Below, piece after piece: positions 33,801 through 44,171 of a stretch of DNA of 64,000 nucleotides. Within the stretch, counting starts at the first letter, position 1. Every line of letters starts with the position of its first letter. The stretch lies in the NCBI GenBank assembly GCA_036383515.1, contig DASVOE010000006.1, positions 41,533 to 105,532 of the forward strand. The letters are read 5' to 3'. The stretch comes from CADEDV01 sp036383515 (GTDB lineage: Bacteria > Bacteroidota > Bacteroidia > Chitinophagales > Chitinophagaceae). The position numbers were made by a program, and so were the translations under genes. Below the pieces are notes generated by a model. That model saw only the letters and a list, made by a program, of their open reading frames with translations. It was not told the DNA's origin and did not search any database.

Positions 33801-35441
33801 TTATTGTTTGGGGTTAACCACAGGGGCACTCGTGCCTGAAGCTGGGTTATAAGTTAATTCATTACCTGGTACATCCCAGTAATCGAGATAGTTATACTCG
33901 ATAGTTGCATTAGTGCTAACAGCTCCGGTATTCTTTAAAGCTACACAACCGGTACGACCACCACCTTGAGATATAGCATCGATTACTTTCCAACGACGGG
34001 CATCATAAAAAGACAATCCCCTAAACGCACAAACAATCCGACGCTCACGACGTAATTCTTCTTTTGCTTGCGCCAGAGTCAATCCAGTGCCAGAGACTGC
34101 TGCAAGGCCTGCGCCCTGGCGAGTTCTTATTGCATCAATAACGGTAAGACCTGCATCAATTTGGCTTGTATTAATTAAGGCTTCCGCTTTCATTAATTGA
34201 TTTTCCTCATAGTCGCCTGCTAAATGTAATTCATACGCTCCGACAGCTGTGTTTGCATATATAGCAACACCTGGCAAGCCAGTTCCTCCATCTTTTAATG
34301 CATAGCGGGTAAAGTGTGCATTACCCCGATCTGCCTGGCCTAAATAAGGAGTACCCTGTACGCAATTTTGAGTTTTTCTTAAATCCCCAGTCTTAAATTC
34401 CTGTACCCATCTTTCACTTAATTTATAAGTAGCACCGCCAGGGATATTTGATTGCGTCCTTCCCATAACCAACTGGGATGCGGTAAAAAGGTCACCACGA
34501 GCATCAGTACGGATTGTAAAGATGTTGTCAGTTTGGGTAATTCCTACATTTGTTAGTGTAATGATACTGGCCCAATCTCCAGCAGTCATACTGACAGCAG
34601 TTTTATTAACGAGTACGTTTCGGGCTTTTAAAGTACTCACATTCCTCGCCAACATAGCCGGAGTTGTAGGTCCTCCTAAGCCAACCTGTATGAAAGTTGG
34701 GATAATTTTTGCTAATGTGGCTGTAAATTCTGTGGCACTAGGTGCTGCATTAGCAGCCACTACAGCCTTATCAAGATTTGAGTTTGCTTCAGTAATTATT
34801 GCTTCTTTTGTAACATAATTACCATTGGTTGCCTGATAACTATTATTAATTAATCCCGCATAATATAATGATCCTATACGGCTGTAAGCAAAACCTTTCC
34901 ACCAGTATGCCCATGCTTTAATAGCTGCTTTTTTAGAAGCAGCATCTCCAACAAAAGTTACTTCATCGGCTTTTTCAATCAAAAGGTTACATGTACTTAT
35001 CAGATTGTACATATAAGCCCACTCATAGTATAAAAAATTATTACCTGCCTGTTGATTATTATTGGCCTGGCGTATAAGTGCAATTTGCTTATTCGGTGAG
35101 TTGGGGTTAGTTACTGAAGTTAAATCATCGAACGTAACCTTTTCAGGACAACCCATTTGATTGATGAATGCATTGGCAGCATCAGCGCCAATAACGTCAG
35201 CCATTAATTCATGAAAGCCCGTAGCCCCACTCCAAAATGGTCCGAAAACACCGTCAGTATATTTTACAGTTTTAAACCCATTTATATAAACTCCGCCGGA
35301 AGCATAGCTAAGAATACCGGTTTCGCTATTTATAGATTCAGGAGATGGATTATTAGGATTTTGAACCGTCAGATCCTTTTTACAGCTGCTAAGCGAAATG
35401 CCCGCAACAAGTATTAAATACGACAATTTAATATATTTCAT
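33801..35441 (-). CDS. SusD-like lipoprotein (second pair)
   Basis: A 546-residue lipoprotein starting MKYIKLSYLILVAGISLSSC. SusD features are the N-terminal LTVQNPNNPSPESI, a helical TPR-like core (AAIKAWAYWWKGFAYSRIGSLYYAGLI), LHLAGDYEENQLMKAEALINTSQIDAGL, and ELRRERRIVCAFRGLSFYDARRWKVID near the C-terminus. It follows its SusC gene by 18 bp. No glycoside hydrolase or protease gene is close, so the substrate cannot be inferred; peptides or glycans are both possible. Confidence 0.92.
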   Translation of the reverse strand: MKYIKLSYLILVAGISLSSCKKDLTVQNPNNPSPESINSETGILSYASGGVYINGFKTVKYTDGVFGPFWSGATGFHELMADVIGADAANAFINQMGCPEKVTFDDLTSVTNPNSPNKQIALIRQANNNQQAGNNFLYYEWAYMYNLISTCNLLIEKADEVTFVGDAASKKAAIKAWAYWWKGFAYSRIGSLYYAGLINNSYQATNGNYVTKEAIITEANSNLDKAVVAANAAPSATEFTATLAKIIPTFIQVGLGGPTTPAMLARNVSTLKARNVLVNKTAVSMTAGDWASIITLTNVGITQTDNIFTIRTDARGDLFTASQLVMGRTQSNIPGGATYKLSERWVQEFKTGDLRKTQNCVQGTPYLGQADRGNAHFTRYALKDGGTGLPGVAIYANTAVGAYELHLAGDYEENQLMKAEALINTSQIDAGLTVIDAIRTRQGAGLAAVSGTGLTLAQAKEELRRERRIVCAFRGLSFYDARRWKVIDAISQGGGRTGCVALKNTGAVSTNATIEYNYLDYWDVPGNELTYNPASGTSAPVVNPKQ

Positions 35442-35459
35442 AATTCTTTTTTTAATGTG

Positions 35460-38400
35460 TTAAAATCCAAGTTTTAAACCCACTTGATACGTTTTCAGAT
35501 TGGGAATTGTATTATGATCAACGCCTCTGTCAAATGCTGAGTTAACTCTTCCTGAACTAACTTCAGGATCCATACCCGTATAATCAGTAATCGTTAAAAG
35601 ATTACGTCCTGTAAATAATAATTGTATCCGGTTAAGCCCCTTAACTTTTAAAAAATGAGCAAGGTCTACACCCAGGGCTACATTTCTTAATCTGACAAAG
35701 CTAGCGTCCTCCATAAAATAACTCTTTGTACCATTCGCCTGAACTACTGCATAAGCTCCACGATAAAAAGCAGTCCATGCTTCTGTTTGACCACCGATCG
35801 TAACAGGTACTGCATAATCTTTATGTATACCATCCCTGTACATCCATTCTTTAGTTTGATTATACAGGTTGCTTTTATAAATCCAGTCAAACTGGAATCC
35901 CAACGTCAGAAATCCTTTATAATTAAAATCATTGATAAATGCCATATTGAATTTGGGATTAGGATCGCCGAGCGCATAGCGTGAAGGAGTTGCAAAAGGT
36001 TGTTTGGTTGTTTTATTTACCACATAACCATTACTTGCAACTTCATAATTTGCCTGATTTGCAACAGGAATAAATGGTGTTCCTTTAGCATCTGACTGAG
36101 TAACACTGGTAAGAAATAAATAACCATATAACTGCCCAATTTGTTCCCCCGCCCTAATTACATATTGAGAGCTGCCCGCAGCTGAAAGGATAAGTACTTC
36201 CGAGTTACCCAGCACTTTATCAATCATTGATTTTTGTTTGCTGAAATTGGTAGTAAAGTTCCAGTTGAGATTTTTAGAACTGTATACAGCAAGATTTAGA
36301 GAAGCTTGAATTCCGTTGGAACTCATGTCAACTGCATTAGTTAGCTGTCTCCCCACTCCTAAACTTGGAGCAACGTCAACATTTAAGTATGCGTCTTTTG
36401 ATTTTCTTTTCCAATAGCTAAAACTAAGGTTAGCATTTTTAAGCCAATTTCCTCCAAATAAATTCAATGTCAAATCAGTACCTATTTCTAATTCTGAAAT
36501 CACTGACAATTTTAAATCGGGATTTTTTGATGTTACCAGGTCTGCCAGTACACTTTGAGTTCCTAAAACGCCGGGGACCAAAATAGGATAACGATCATAT
36601 GGATTTGCCGGCTGAACACCTGCTTCGCCATAAGAACTGCGAAGTCTCCATTCTTTAATAATATTATATAGCTTACTGTTTTTCCAAAAATCAAAGCTGG
36701 TTAATCTTACATAACCATCAACTCTTTTCATATTTGCAGGAGCGGAACCACGGCCAAAAGCGGATGAATAATCACTTCTGAGTCCACCACCGACTCCAAA
36801 ATAGTCTTTATATTCAAATCTCTGGGTTACAAGATACCCGTATGTAGAGAGTTGTTCCAGATAATCTTTTTCTATTTTATAATTACCCATATCAGATGCC
36901 CGGTAAGGTGAAAAACTTGGTGCATTTGTAGCATAACTTATGTAATCTGTAGTAACACGTTTTCTATAGTCCCATCCGCCATACGTAACAGATGTAATGG
37001 GAATTTTTAAACGGAAATCTTTTTGAAAATCAAATTTAATGGTAGCTGTGCTCAGAAAATTATGAAAGGTAATTATGTTTTCCCTTTGGTTAATCTCTCC
37101 CGATTCATCTGAGCTCGCGGGTACTCCATAGGAAGTTCTTGGAGAATACCATTCTGTCCAATATTCCCAATAAGCTGCTCCTTTACTATGACTCTGTTCT
37201 GCTATATCATACCTGCTGGTAAAAGTGCTGCGATTAAGACCATACTTAACATCCAATTCAACAAATTTGGGAAGCTTATAATTAAGGCTCAGGCTCTGAA
37301 CAATATCAATTGTTTTATCTTTTACTTTAGCATTTTCAATATTATAATTGAAATTATATCCATTTACCCCTACTGCATCCCCAAAATAAGGAGAATGATA
37401 TCCCAAAGCATCTCTTTGTTCATAATTAGCAAATGGACGAGAGTTATTAATGGCATAAAACATATCGCGTCCATCGGGATCGAGTTGTGTGTTCCTCGTA
37501 TATGCAAGTTGGGTAATACTACGAAGTTTTAAGCCTTTGGCTAAATCAATACCAAGATTAGTTGAAAGATTTGTTCTGCGGAAATCACCATTATTTTTAA
37601 ACACAGTTTCCTGGCGGTTATCAGAAAGGACAAAGCTATAATCAAAGTTATCTTTTGCCCCACTGATACTTACCGAATTATTGTAAGTAGTAGCCTTTTG
37701 AAAAAACATTTTATAATGGTCGTAAAATTGCAGGTTTTTATTATACTCTTTGTTAGCAATGCTTGTTGGAGATATAAGGTTAAAAACCGGATTTGTGAGA
37801 TACGAACCAGTAACAGGATCAAATGCAAGCGGAGTACCGGAACCATCTACCACATCTCCATTGGCGTTAACATTGAAAGAGTGGAACCTGGATTTCTGAA
37901 GCTTGCCAATATTGAGCAATTCATTTACGCCTATATTTGAAGAAATTTCAATTTGCGTTTTACCAGTCTTCCCTTTTTTTGAAAATAATTGTATAACGCC
38001 ATTGGCTCCCTGGGCGCCATATATAGTAGAAGCAGCAGGTCCTTGAACCACTTCAATTCTCTCTACATTACTCAGATCAAGGCTTTCCAGCCCGGTGGCT
38101 TTAACTTCCACTCCATCCAAAAGTATTAGTGGAGCAGTTCCTGTAGTTACTCCATTGATGCCCCTCAAAAGAATATTTGTCGGAGAACCTGGGCTCCCGT
38201 TGATACTTGAAATTTGCGCCCCAGGAATTTTTCCTACTAAAGCGCTACCTACATCAGCAGTTGATGATGATGGCAATTTATCTGCAGTAATAGACTCTAC
38301 CGCAAACGATAGTCTCTTTTTGCTGGTAGCAGCACCAGTTCCCGTTACTACTACTTCACTGATCGCTTTGGTATCAATAGCTAGTTGGACATTTATCTCG

Positions 38401-38657
38401 GATTGGGAAGTAATGGTTATTTCTTTTGTCTCATAACCAACGGCCGAAATAACTAAAACAGGATTACCAGTCACGCTTAATTTAAATATGCCATCTGATG
38501 TGGCGCTGGTCCCTCCACGTTGATTTTTGATTTTTACTGTAGCCCCGAAGATTGGGGCACCGCTTTCATCTGTAATTTTCCCTTTTACTTCTCGTTGCGC
38601 AAATATATTATTGCATAGCAATAATAAGCCTGCCAGCAGGCAAAATGTTTTTCTCAT
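35460..38657 (-). CDS. SusC-like TonB-dependent transporter (second pair)
   Basis: A 1065-residue outer-membrane transporter starting MRKTFCLLAGLLLLC, signal ending NIFAQ. The carboxypeptidase-like domain (VKGKITDESGAPIFGATVKI), SEVVVTGTGAATSKKRL, plug (LVGKIPGAQISSINGSPGSPTNILLRGINGV; PLILLDGVEV; GPAASTIYGAQGANGVIQLFSKKG) and a long barrel ending TYQVGLKLGF are all present. The plug wording (GAATSKKRLSFAVESI) resembles a SusC branch often found without polysaccharide enzymes, although this is only an impression. A terminator separates it from the next pair upstream, so it has its own promoter in 38658-38822. Confidence 0.94.
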   Translation of the reverse strand: MRKTFCLLAGLLLLCNNIFAQREVKGKITDESGAPIFGATVKIKNQRGGTSATSDGIFKLSVTGNPVLVISAVGYETKEITITSQSEINVQLAIDTKAISEVVVTGTGAATSKKRLSFAVESITADKLPSSSTADVGSALVGKIPGAQISSINGSPGSPTNILLRGINGVTTGTAPLILLDGVEVKATGLESLDLSNVERIEVVQGPAASTIYGAQGANGVIQLFSKKGKTGKTQIEISSNIGVNELLNIGKLQKSRFHSFNVNANGDVVDGSGTPLAFDPVTGSYLTNPVFNLISPTSIANKEYNKNLQFYDHYKMFFQKATTYNNSVSISGAKDNFDYSFVLSDNRQETVFKNNGDFRRTNLSTNLGIDLAKGLKLRSITQLAYTRNTQLDPDGRDMFYAINNSRPFANYEQRDALGYHSPYFGDAVGVNGYNFNYNIENAKVKDKTIDIVQSLSLNYKLPKFVELDVKYGLNRSTFTSRYDIAEQSHSKGAAYWEYWTEWYSPRTSYGVPASSDESGEINQRENIITFHNFLSTATIKFDFQKDFRLKIPITSVTYGGWDYRKRVTTDYISYATNAPSFSPYRASDMGNYKIEKDYLEQLSTYGYLVTQRFEYKDYFGVGGGLRSDYSSAFGRGSAPANMKRVDGYVRLTSFDFWKNSKLYNIIKEWRLRSSYGEAGVQPANPYDRYPILVPGVLGTQSVLADLVTSKNPDLKLSVISELEIGTDLTLNLFGGNWLKNANLSFSYWKRKSKDAYLNVDVAPSLGVGRQLTNAVDMSSNGIQASLNLAVYSSKNLNWNFTTNFSKQKSMIDKVLGNSEVLILSAAGSSQYVIRAGEQIGQLYGYLFLTSVTQSDAKGTPFIPVANQANYEVASNGYVVNKTTKQPFATPSRYALGDPNPKFNMAFINDFNYKGFLTLGFQFDWIYKSNLYNQTKEWMYRDGIHKDYAVPVTIGGQTEAWTAFYRGAYAVVQANGTKSYFMEDASFVRLRNVALGVDLAHFLKVKGLNRIQLLFTGRNLLTITDYTGMDPEVSSGRVNSAFDRGVDHNTIPNLKTYQVGLKLGF

Positions 38658-38822
38658 GTGCAGTTGAGTTTTAGAATTTGTTAATAAGATATTAAGGTAT
38701 GTCAATAAAACCAGACATCCTGCTGCATTGCCTTTTAAAAAAAAATATTGCCTTTGATCAATTTTTTATGGATTTTGCATATTGCCGGATTAAAGTTATG
38801 GCCTGTACAGTTTTGATTTCAT

Positions 38823-38849
38823 AAAAAAACTCCACGAAATTGTGGAGTT
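38823..38849 (-). terminator. Intrinsic terminator after third susD
   Basis: On the minus strand AACTCCAC (38842-38849) pairs with GTGGAGTT (38828-38835) around a six-base loop and runs into a T-tract (38823-38829 complement). It lies 33 bp after the susD stop at 38882. Confidence 0.8.
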
Positions 38850-38881
38850 GATGTATAAGCAATCGCTGAAATATCCTGCTG

Positions 38882-40378
38882 TTAATAACCCGTATTCTGT
38901 ACCATATTTTCGTTGGCATTTCTTACACCTTCCGGTATAGGTAATGCCCATTCCCTATCTGTAGGATTAAGTGTGCAATCACCGGACACAGAGAGGGCGG
39001 TATTCCCGCAAGCAATCCCGCGGTTTATGGTTCGGGTAGTTCTTTTCAGATCGAAGAAACGATGCCCCTCCGCAAAAAGTTCTCTCCTTCTTTCATCTGC
39101 TATAGCACTAAGTAAAGCGGTGCCAGTTAATACTTCAGGAACATAACCTGTAATCCGCGCAGTACGCAATGCATTATAATCAGCTAAGGCCTGCACTTCA
39201 TTAGCGCCACCTATTCTTGCATTTGCTTCGGCACGAATCAAATACATTTCCCCGGTACGGATAGCGATAAAATTAGCATTCCCGTCAGACACAGTGCCCT
39301 TGCCTTTATATTTTGTTACAGCTAACCTTCCTCCAATGCTAGTAAAAAAAGCAGAATAACGAACATCATTACTTTGAATCAGTCCTGTATTTCCTGCAAC
39401 AGTAGCAATTTCAGGGGCAGGTCTGAAATAACTCCGGTTATTAGTAGCAAAAAACACCAGAAAAGTGGGGCCGCTTTGCCCTGATTCAAATTGAACGTTC
39501 CATATCATATCTCCTACACTGGTCTGATTATACATTCCTGAGAAAGCTGTTTGATTGATAGCTGGTAACGGGCGAAGATTAATAGCATTCGTAGCGGCTG
39601 TAGCAGCCTCCGCCCATTGACCTGCGTATAAATTAATTCTTGCCTGGATACCATAAGCTCCCGCCCGATCAATAAATGGACGTGTAATACCCGCACTAGG
39701 GTTAATTACTTTATCAACATTTGCAAGTAAAGTCACAGCTTGTGCGATATCGGCAAACATTGCATCGTAATATTCTTTGTTGGAAATTCTTGGCGGTTTT
39801 ACTAATGGAGATACTGTAAAATCTTTTGTATAGGCTAAAGCTAAATCTGTTGTGCTATTTCTATCATACTTCACCGCAAAATACCTGAACAGGTCAAAAT
39901 GAGCCAGTGCCCTGATTGCAAAAGCTTGTCCTTTTATACGATTAGCCTGGAGTTGATTAGCAGGCGTAGTAAATTTATCAACATCTCTCAAGACAATATT
40001 AGCATTTGCAATTACAACATAGGGTGAAGAATAAAAGCTGGCTACCTGACCTGTATTCGTTTGATATAGCCAATCAGCCATTGCTCTTGAGTTGGCTAAT
40101 GTTTCCAATGTTTCATATAAATTATCACTCATCACATCAGGCATCATAGCCCAACCACCACCAGTACCGCTGCCAGAACCATAATAATTAGCACTTCTAA
40201 ATCCTGCATAAGCACCTAAAAGCACTTCTTCTACTTGTTTCATACTGGATGGATTGGTCAATGCATCAAGGCTGAATTCCGGGGTGAGGTCAACCAGGTC
40301 ATTTTTAGAACAAGACTGAAACAATAAGCTGATACCGGTAAACCCTATGAGGATGTATCGTATTAATATTTTAAGCAT
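38882..40378 (-). CDS. SusD-like lipoprotein (third pair)
   Basis: A 498-residue lipoprotein starting MLKILIRYILIGFTGISLLFQSC. It has the SusD-like core: VEEVLLGAYAGFRSANYYGSG, ANRIKGQAFAIRALAHFDLFRYFAVKYDR, AGAYGIQARINLYAGQWAEAATAATNAI, IRTGEMYLIRAEANARIGG, and LLSAIADERRRELFAEGHRFFDLKRT. The length is at the short end of the family. It is 22 bp downstream of the SusC gene. Ligand unknown. Confidence 0.93.
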   Translation of the reverse strand: MLKILIRYILIGFTGISLLFQSCSKNDLVDLTPEFSLDALTNPSSMKQVEEVLLGAYAGFRSANYYGSGSGTGGGWAMMPDVMSDNLYETLETLANSRAMADWLYQTNTGQVASFYSSPYVVIANANIVLRDVDKFTTPANQLQANRIKGQAFAIRALAHFDLFRYFAVKYDRNSTTDLALAYTKDFTVSPLVKPPRISNKEYYDAMFADIAQAVTLLANVDKVINPSAGITRPFIDRAGAYGIQARINLYAGQWAEAATAATNAINLRPLPAINQTAFSGMYNQTSVGDMIWNVQFESGQSGPTFLVFFATNNRSYFRPAPEIATVAGNTGLIQSNDVRYSAFFTSIGGRLAVTKYKGKGTVSDGNANFIAIRTGEMYLIRAEANARIGGANEVQALADYNALRTARITGYVPEVLTGTALLSAIADERRRELFAEGHRFFDLKRTTRTINRGIACGNTALSVSGDCTLNPTDREWALPIPEGVRNANENMVQNTGY

Positions 40379-40400
40379 AAAATTCTTTTTGAGTTATTAA

Positions 40401-43370
40401 TTAGAAACCAATAGAAAGCCCCACAGTTGTTTGAACTAATGCAGGATATTGAGCTCCGACAAGCGATGTACCTGTTGCTTCAGGGTCGAAGCTTTTGTAC
40501 TTGGTGGCTGTCCACCAGTTCTGTCCCTGTACAAATATTCTTGCAGACCTTATTTTAGCCTTGCTAATAATACTAGCGGGGAAATTATAACCCAGGGTAA
40601 TATTTCTTAATCGCCAGAAACTTGCATCTTCCAGAAATCTTGTTGTTTGAGTTTGATAAGCATTGGCTGGTCCAAGAGCAGTAGCACCACTACTGGGACG
40701 GGGTACATCGGTAATATCACCGGGGTTTCTCCATTCTTTCAAAATTTCCACATGCATATTATCAAAGAAATAAGTTGGGTTAGTAAGGTTGTTTCTATCG
40801 TTATTATACAATTCCCTATTTAGGAAGAAATTTACCTGAGCACTCAAATCAAAGCCCATGAACTCGACCAAAGTAGAAATACCACCATACCATGGAGCAT
40901 CAGATGTACCCCAGATCACTTTATCATTAGCCGAAAAAGCAAGTGTTGTTGATTTATCCCTTTTAACATACTTTGCATTACCATTAGCGGGATCTACACC
41001 TGCATATTCAACAAGATAGAAACTATTCAATGGCTTTCCTTTTGCCAAGATAGTGATGCCAGTAATAGTTGAATCTCTCAGTATTTGTGATACTCTGTTT
41101 TGATTATAGGTGATATTTCCTGATAATTCCCAGCGAAAGCTTTTTGTTTTAATAACATCGCCTCTTAGCATTATTTCAATACCACGATTTTTTACTTTGC
41201 CTATGTTCCCGTCTATGGAGCCGAATCCACTTAATGAATTATCAATCGGGATACCGTAGAAAAGATTTCGTGTTTCCCTATCATACAGTTCGATAGTACC
41301 TGACAACCTTCTTTTCAGCATTGAAAAATCAATCCCCAAATTTATGGTGCGATTTGTCTCCCATTTTAAATCAAGGTTTCCCGGGCTACTGGGTGCCCAA
41401 CCGCTTATACCAGCATAACTTACACGGCCAAAAATTGGAATAGGATAATCAGCTGCTCCATTATTACCATTAGTACCGATACTAGCCCGTAATTTCAGAT
41501 CATCCAGAAAATTGATACTCTGCATAAATGATTCCTGGGTAACCGCCCATGTTAGACCCACAGAACCAAAATTGGCATAACGGTTATTAAACCCGAACCT
41601 TGAAGATCCATCGCGACGTCCAACCAGATTAATATAATATCTGTTATCATAGCCGTAATTGATGATCGCAAAATAAGATTGTATACCATTTTGAGTACCC
41701 CCACCGGTTACTGCAGGGATATAGTTGGGATTGGTGGCACTACCAGCAGTAATACCAGTTTCATTCGTAAATCCGTTTGTAAAGCCGTATCCCGTAAAGC
41801 CAAAGTTGCGTGAGTCATTTTTTACTGCTTCAAAATATAAACCTGCTTCTATTTCGTGTTTGTCAAAATCTCTTTTGAAATTTAGGGAAGTAGTTCCTGT
41901 GTAGCGCAGATTTCGGCCAAATGTTCTTGTCAGTATGCCTTGCCTGGCGATCCCAACCGATGTTCTTGGGCTCGTAAAACCTGCTGCTTCATTTTGAGTA
42001 TAATCAATACCCCAATTGGTGCGGGCATATAAACCTTTTACAAAAGGAAAATGAAATTCAAGATAGCTTGTAGCAATACCTTTTATCTGGAGATTATTAT
42101 TATAATTAAGGAATAATTCCATGGCTCCATTCGGCTGACCAGAAGTAAGCTGCCCTGTGTTAGGCCCTGCCGTTTCCTGGTAATCGCCAGTTCTGGGGTC
42201 AATATCTCTTTCATAAGGGTTTGACCAGCGGATAGCATTCAATGGAGTACTTAAAAAGGTATTAGCCTCACCTGTATTTATTCTTTTAGAATATCCTCCC
42301 TGAAGGTTGACACCAAACCGCCAGTTTTTAATAGTATTATCAACGTTGATTCTTGCAGTGTAACGCTTTAGCCCTGTCGTCTTAACAATGCCGTCCTGAT
42401 TCATGTAAGAAAGTGATGCAAAAAAACGGGTCGCTGTCGATCCGCCTGTAGCACTAATCTGGTGTTGGTGAGTCACACCTGTTTGAAATAAGGCATCTCT
42501 CCAGTTAAAATTCACCCTACGAAGACTATCTGCCTGTGCGGGGGTCCATCCATAAGGGTTACCTCGTTGCAATTCATAATCTATTTTTTCTTTGCTGTTC
42601 ATTACAATAAGCCTGTCTTCGGGGAGCTTACTAAAGCCAATCTGAGCATCATAGTTTAGCTGAATCTGGCCCACGCGTCCTTTACGAGTACTGATTACAA
42701 TAACCCCATTGGCTCCGCGGGATCCATACATAGCAGTCGCTACAGCATCTTTTAATATTTCAACCCTTTCAAAATCTCCCTGGTTAATACTAGCAAAATC
42801 TGCCGCCGATATTTCGATGCCGTCCATTATGTATAATGGTACATTACTTCCATTTATTGAACCAATCCCACGGATACGAACTACAGCATTTGCCCCTGGT
42901 TGACCGCTATTTGCAAGAACAGAAACACCTGCCGCCTGTCCCTGCAATGCCTGGTCAAAAGAACCAAAAGGCTGCTTCCTGATCTCGGGTGCAGATACAT
43001 TGGCAATTGCTCCCGCAAATTTCTTTCGCTGGATGGTGGAATAGCCAGTTACGACCACCTCGGAAATCAGCTTATTTTCTCCGGGAGATAATGAAATTGT
43101 CAAGCTACTGCCGGTGATATTAACTTCCTGGTCATTATATCCAATTGCGGATACCTGAATTGTTTTCGCATCAACGGGTATAGCCACAGAAAATTCTCCG
43201 GTAACGTTGGCTATTGCCAAAGCTCGACCCTTAAAACTTATAGTTGCCCCCGGTACAGGAGTTGTGCCGTTTAATTCTGTAACCTTTCCAGTTACAGTCT
43301 TGGTTTGAGCCCAAACAAGCTGGACGGAAAATAATAATACCGTCAGCGAGAGGATTCGCAGTTTTCTCAT
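40401..43370 (-). CDS. SusC-like TonB-dependent transporter (third pair)
   Basis: A 989-residue outer-membrane transporter starting MRKLRILSLTVLLFSVQLVWAQ. It shows VTGKVTELNGTTPVPGATISFKG, SEVVVTGYSTIQRKKFAG, plug motifs (LQGQAAGVSVLANSGQPGANAVVRIRGIGSI; PLYIMDGIEI; DAVATAMYGSRGANGVIVISTRKG) and a barrel ending VQTTVGLSIGF. It is slightly shorter than the other two SusC proteins here. Its upstream gap of 108 bp holds a terminator for the metallopeptidase gene and presumably its promoter. Confidence 0.95.
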   Translation of the reverse strand: MRKLRILSLTVLLFSVQLVWAQTKTVTGKVTELNGTTPVPGATISFKGRALAIANVTGEFSVAIPVDAKTIQVSAIGYNDQEVNITGSSLTISLSPGENKLISEVVVTGYSTIQRKKFAGAIANVSAPEIRKQPFGSFDQALQGQAAGVSVLANSGQPGANAVVRIRGIGSINGSNVPLYIMDGIEISAADFASINQGDFERVEILKDAVATAMYGSRGANGVIVISTRKGRVGQIQLNYDAQIGFSKLPEDRLIVMNSKEKIDYELQRGNPYGWTPAQADSLRRVNFNWRDALFQTGVTHQHQISATGGSTATRFFASLSYMNQDGIVKTTGLKRYTARINVDNTIKNWRFGVNLQGGYSKRINTGEANTFLSTPLNAIRWSNPYERDIDPRTGDYQETAGPNTGQLTSGQPNGAMELFLNYNNNLQIKGIATSYLEFHFPFVKGLYARTNWGIDYTQNEAAGFTSPRTSVGIARQGILTRTFGRNLRYTGTTSLNFKRDFDKHEIEAGLYFEAVKNDSRNFGFTGYGFTNGFTNETGITAGSATNPNYIPAVTGGGTQNGIQSYFAIINYGYDNRYYINLVGRRDGSSRFGFNNRYANFGSVGLTWAVTQESFMQSINFLDDLKLRASIGTNGNNGAADYPIPIFGRVSYAGISGWAPSSPGNLDLKWETNRTINLGIDFSMLKRRLSGTIELYDRETRNLFYGIPIDNSLSGFGSIDGNIGKVKNRGIEIMLRGDVIKTKSFRWELSGNITYNQNRVSQILRDSTITGITILAKGKPLNSFYLVEYAGVDPANGNAKYVKRDKSTTLAFSANDKVIWGTSDAPWYGGISTLVEFMGFDLSAQVNFFLNRELYNNDRNNLTNPTYFFDNMHVEILKEWRNPGDITDVPRPSSGATALGPANAYQTQTTRFLEDASFWRLRNITLGYNFPASIISKAKIRSARIFVQGQNWWTATKYKSFDPEATGTSLVGAQYPALVQTTVGLSIGF

Positions 43371-43429
43371 TGCATTTAGTTTTGGTGAACAGTTAATCGG
43401 TGAAAATAGTTTGTCTCTTTAAAAAAACA

Positions 43430-43454
43430 AAAAAAACATGCATTTTGCTGCATG
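43430..43454 (-). terminator. Intrinsic terminator after zinc metallopeptidase gene
   Basis: On the minus strand CATGCA (43449-43454) pairs with TGCATG (43437-43442) around GCAAAA and is followed by eight consecutive T residues. It lies about 25 bp after the peptidase stop at 43479 and before the susC start. Confidence 0.75.
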
Positions 43455-43478
43455 GTCTTTTAAATTAAACTATTATTT

Positions 43479-44171
43479 CTAGCCTCTGTCCCGAGCTCCT
43501 AAATAAAGCATAACATACTGTATCAATGTAACTACAGCAGCTAATGCTGCAACAACATAAGTAGTGGCCGCCCATTTCAGAGCATCTTTTGCCAGGGGAT
43601 ATTCCCGGCTATTGGTAACGTTCGTTTGATTGAGCCATGCCAAAGCCCTTCGGCTGGCATCAAATTCCACGGGAAGTGTGACCAATGAAAACAATACGGT
43701 TATCGCAAAGATGATGATCCCAACCAGCAAAAGTGTTGGATTACCTGAACTCGCTAAAACCACCCCAATCAATAAGACCCAGTTGACCAGCATAGAGCTG
43801 AACTGCACGACCGGCACCAGCTTACTGCGCAATGCTAGCCAGGCATAGGCGGTAGCATGTTGCACGGCATGACCACATTCATGAGCCGCTACGGCTGCAG
43901 CGGAAACACTCGTGCCATTATAGACTTCCGGGCTCAGGTTTACCGTTTTATTAGCCGGGTTATAGTGGTCGGAAAGAAACCCTTCCACAGAGGTTACTTT
44001 TACATCATAAATGCCATTGTCGCGGAGCATTTTTTCGGCTATTTCGCGGCCACTCATACCGTTAGAAAGGAGTACGTTATTGTATTTTTTAAACTTGTTT
44101 TTCAGGACCAGTGAAATCAGCATACTGATGCCCAAAAACACAAAAGAAACAAGCATAATTGAAGGTGTCAT
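43479..44171 (-). CDS. YugP-like neutral zinc metallopeptidase, membrane-bound
   Basis: A 230-residue inner-membrane protein of the Zn_peptidase_2 (YugP) family. The zincin motif HECGHAVQHA is near residue 92, preceded by VNLSPEVYNGTSVSAAAVAAH. Hydrophobic segments lie at about 5-25, 118-140, 145-170 and 205-228. The N-terminus (GISMLISLVLKNKFKKYN) and SGREIAEKMLRDNGIYDVKV are family-typical. The substrate is unknown; it may act on misfolded membrane or envelope proteins. It is a single gene, ended by its own terminator. Confidence 0.88.
   Translation of the reverse strand: MTPSIMLVSFVFLGISMLISLVLKNKFKKYNNVLLSNGMSGREIAEKMLRDNGIYDVKVTSVEGFLSDHYNPANKTVNLSPEVYNGTSVSAAAVAAHECGHAVQHATAYAWLALRSKLVPVVQFSSMLVNWVLLIGVVLASSGNPTLLLVGIIIFAITVLFSLVTLPVEFDASRRALAWLNQTNVTNSREYPLAKDALKWAATTYVVAALAAVVTLIQYVMLYLGARDRG

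Noticed and set aside
38857..38870. AAGCAATCGCTGAA, partial similarity to the operator core
   Set aside because: Only GCAATCG is shared, it sits at the 3' end of a susD gene after its stop, and flanks differ.
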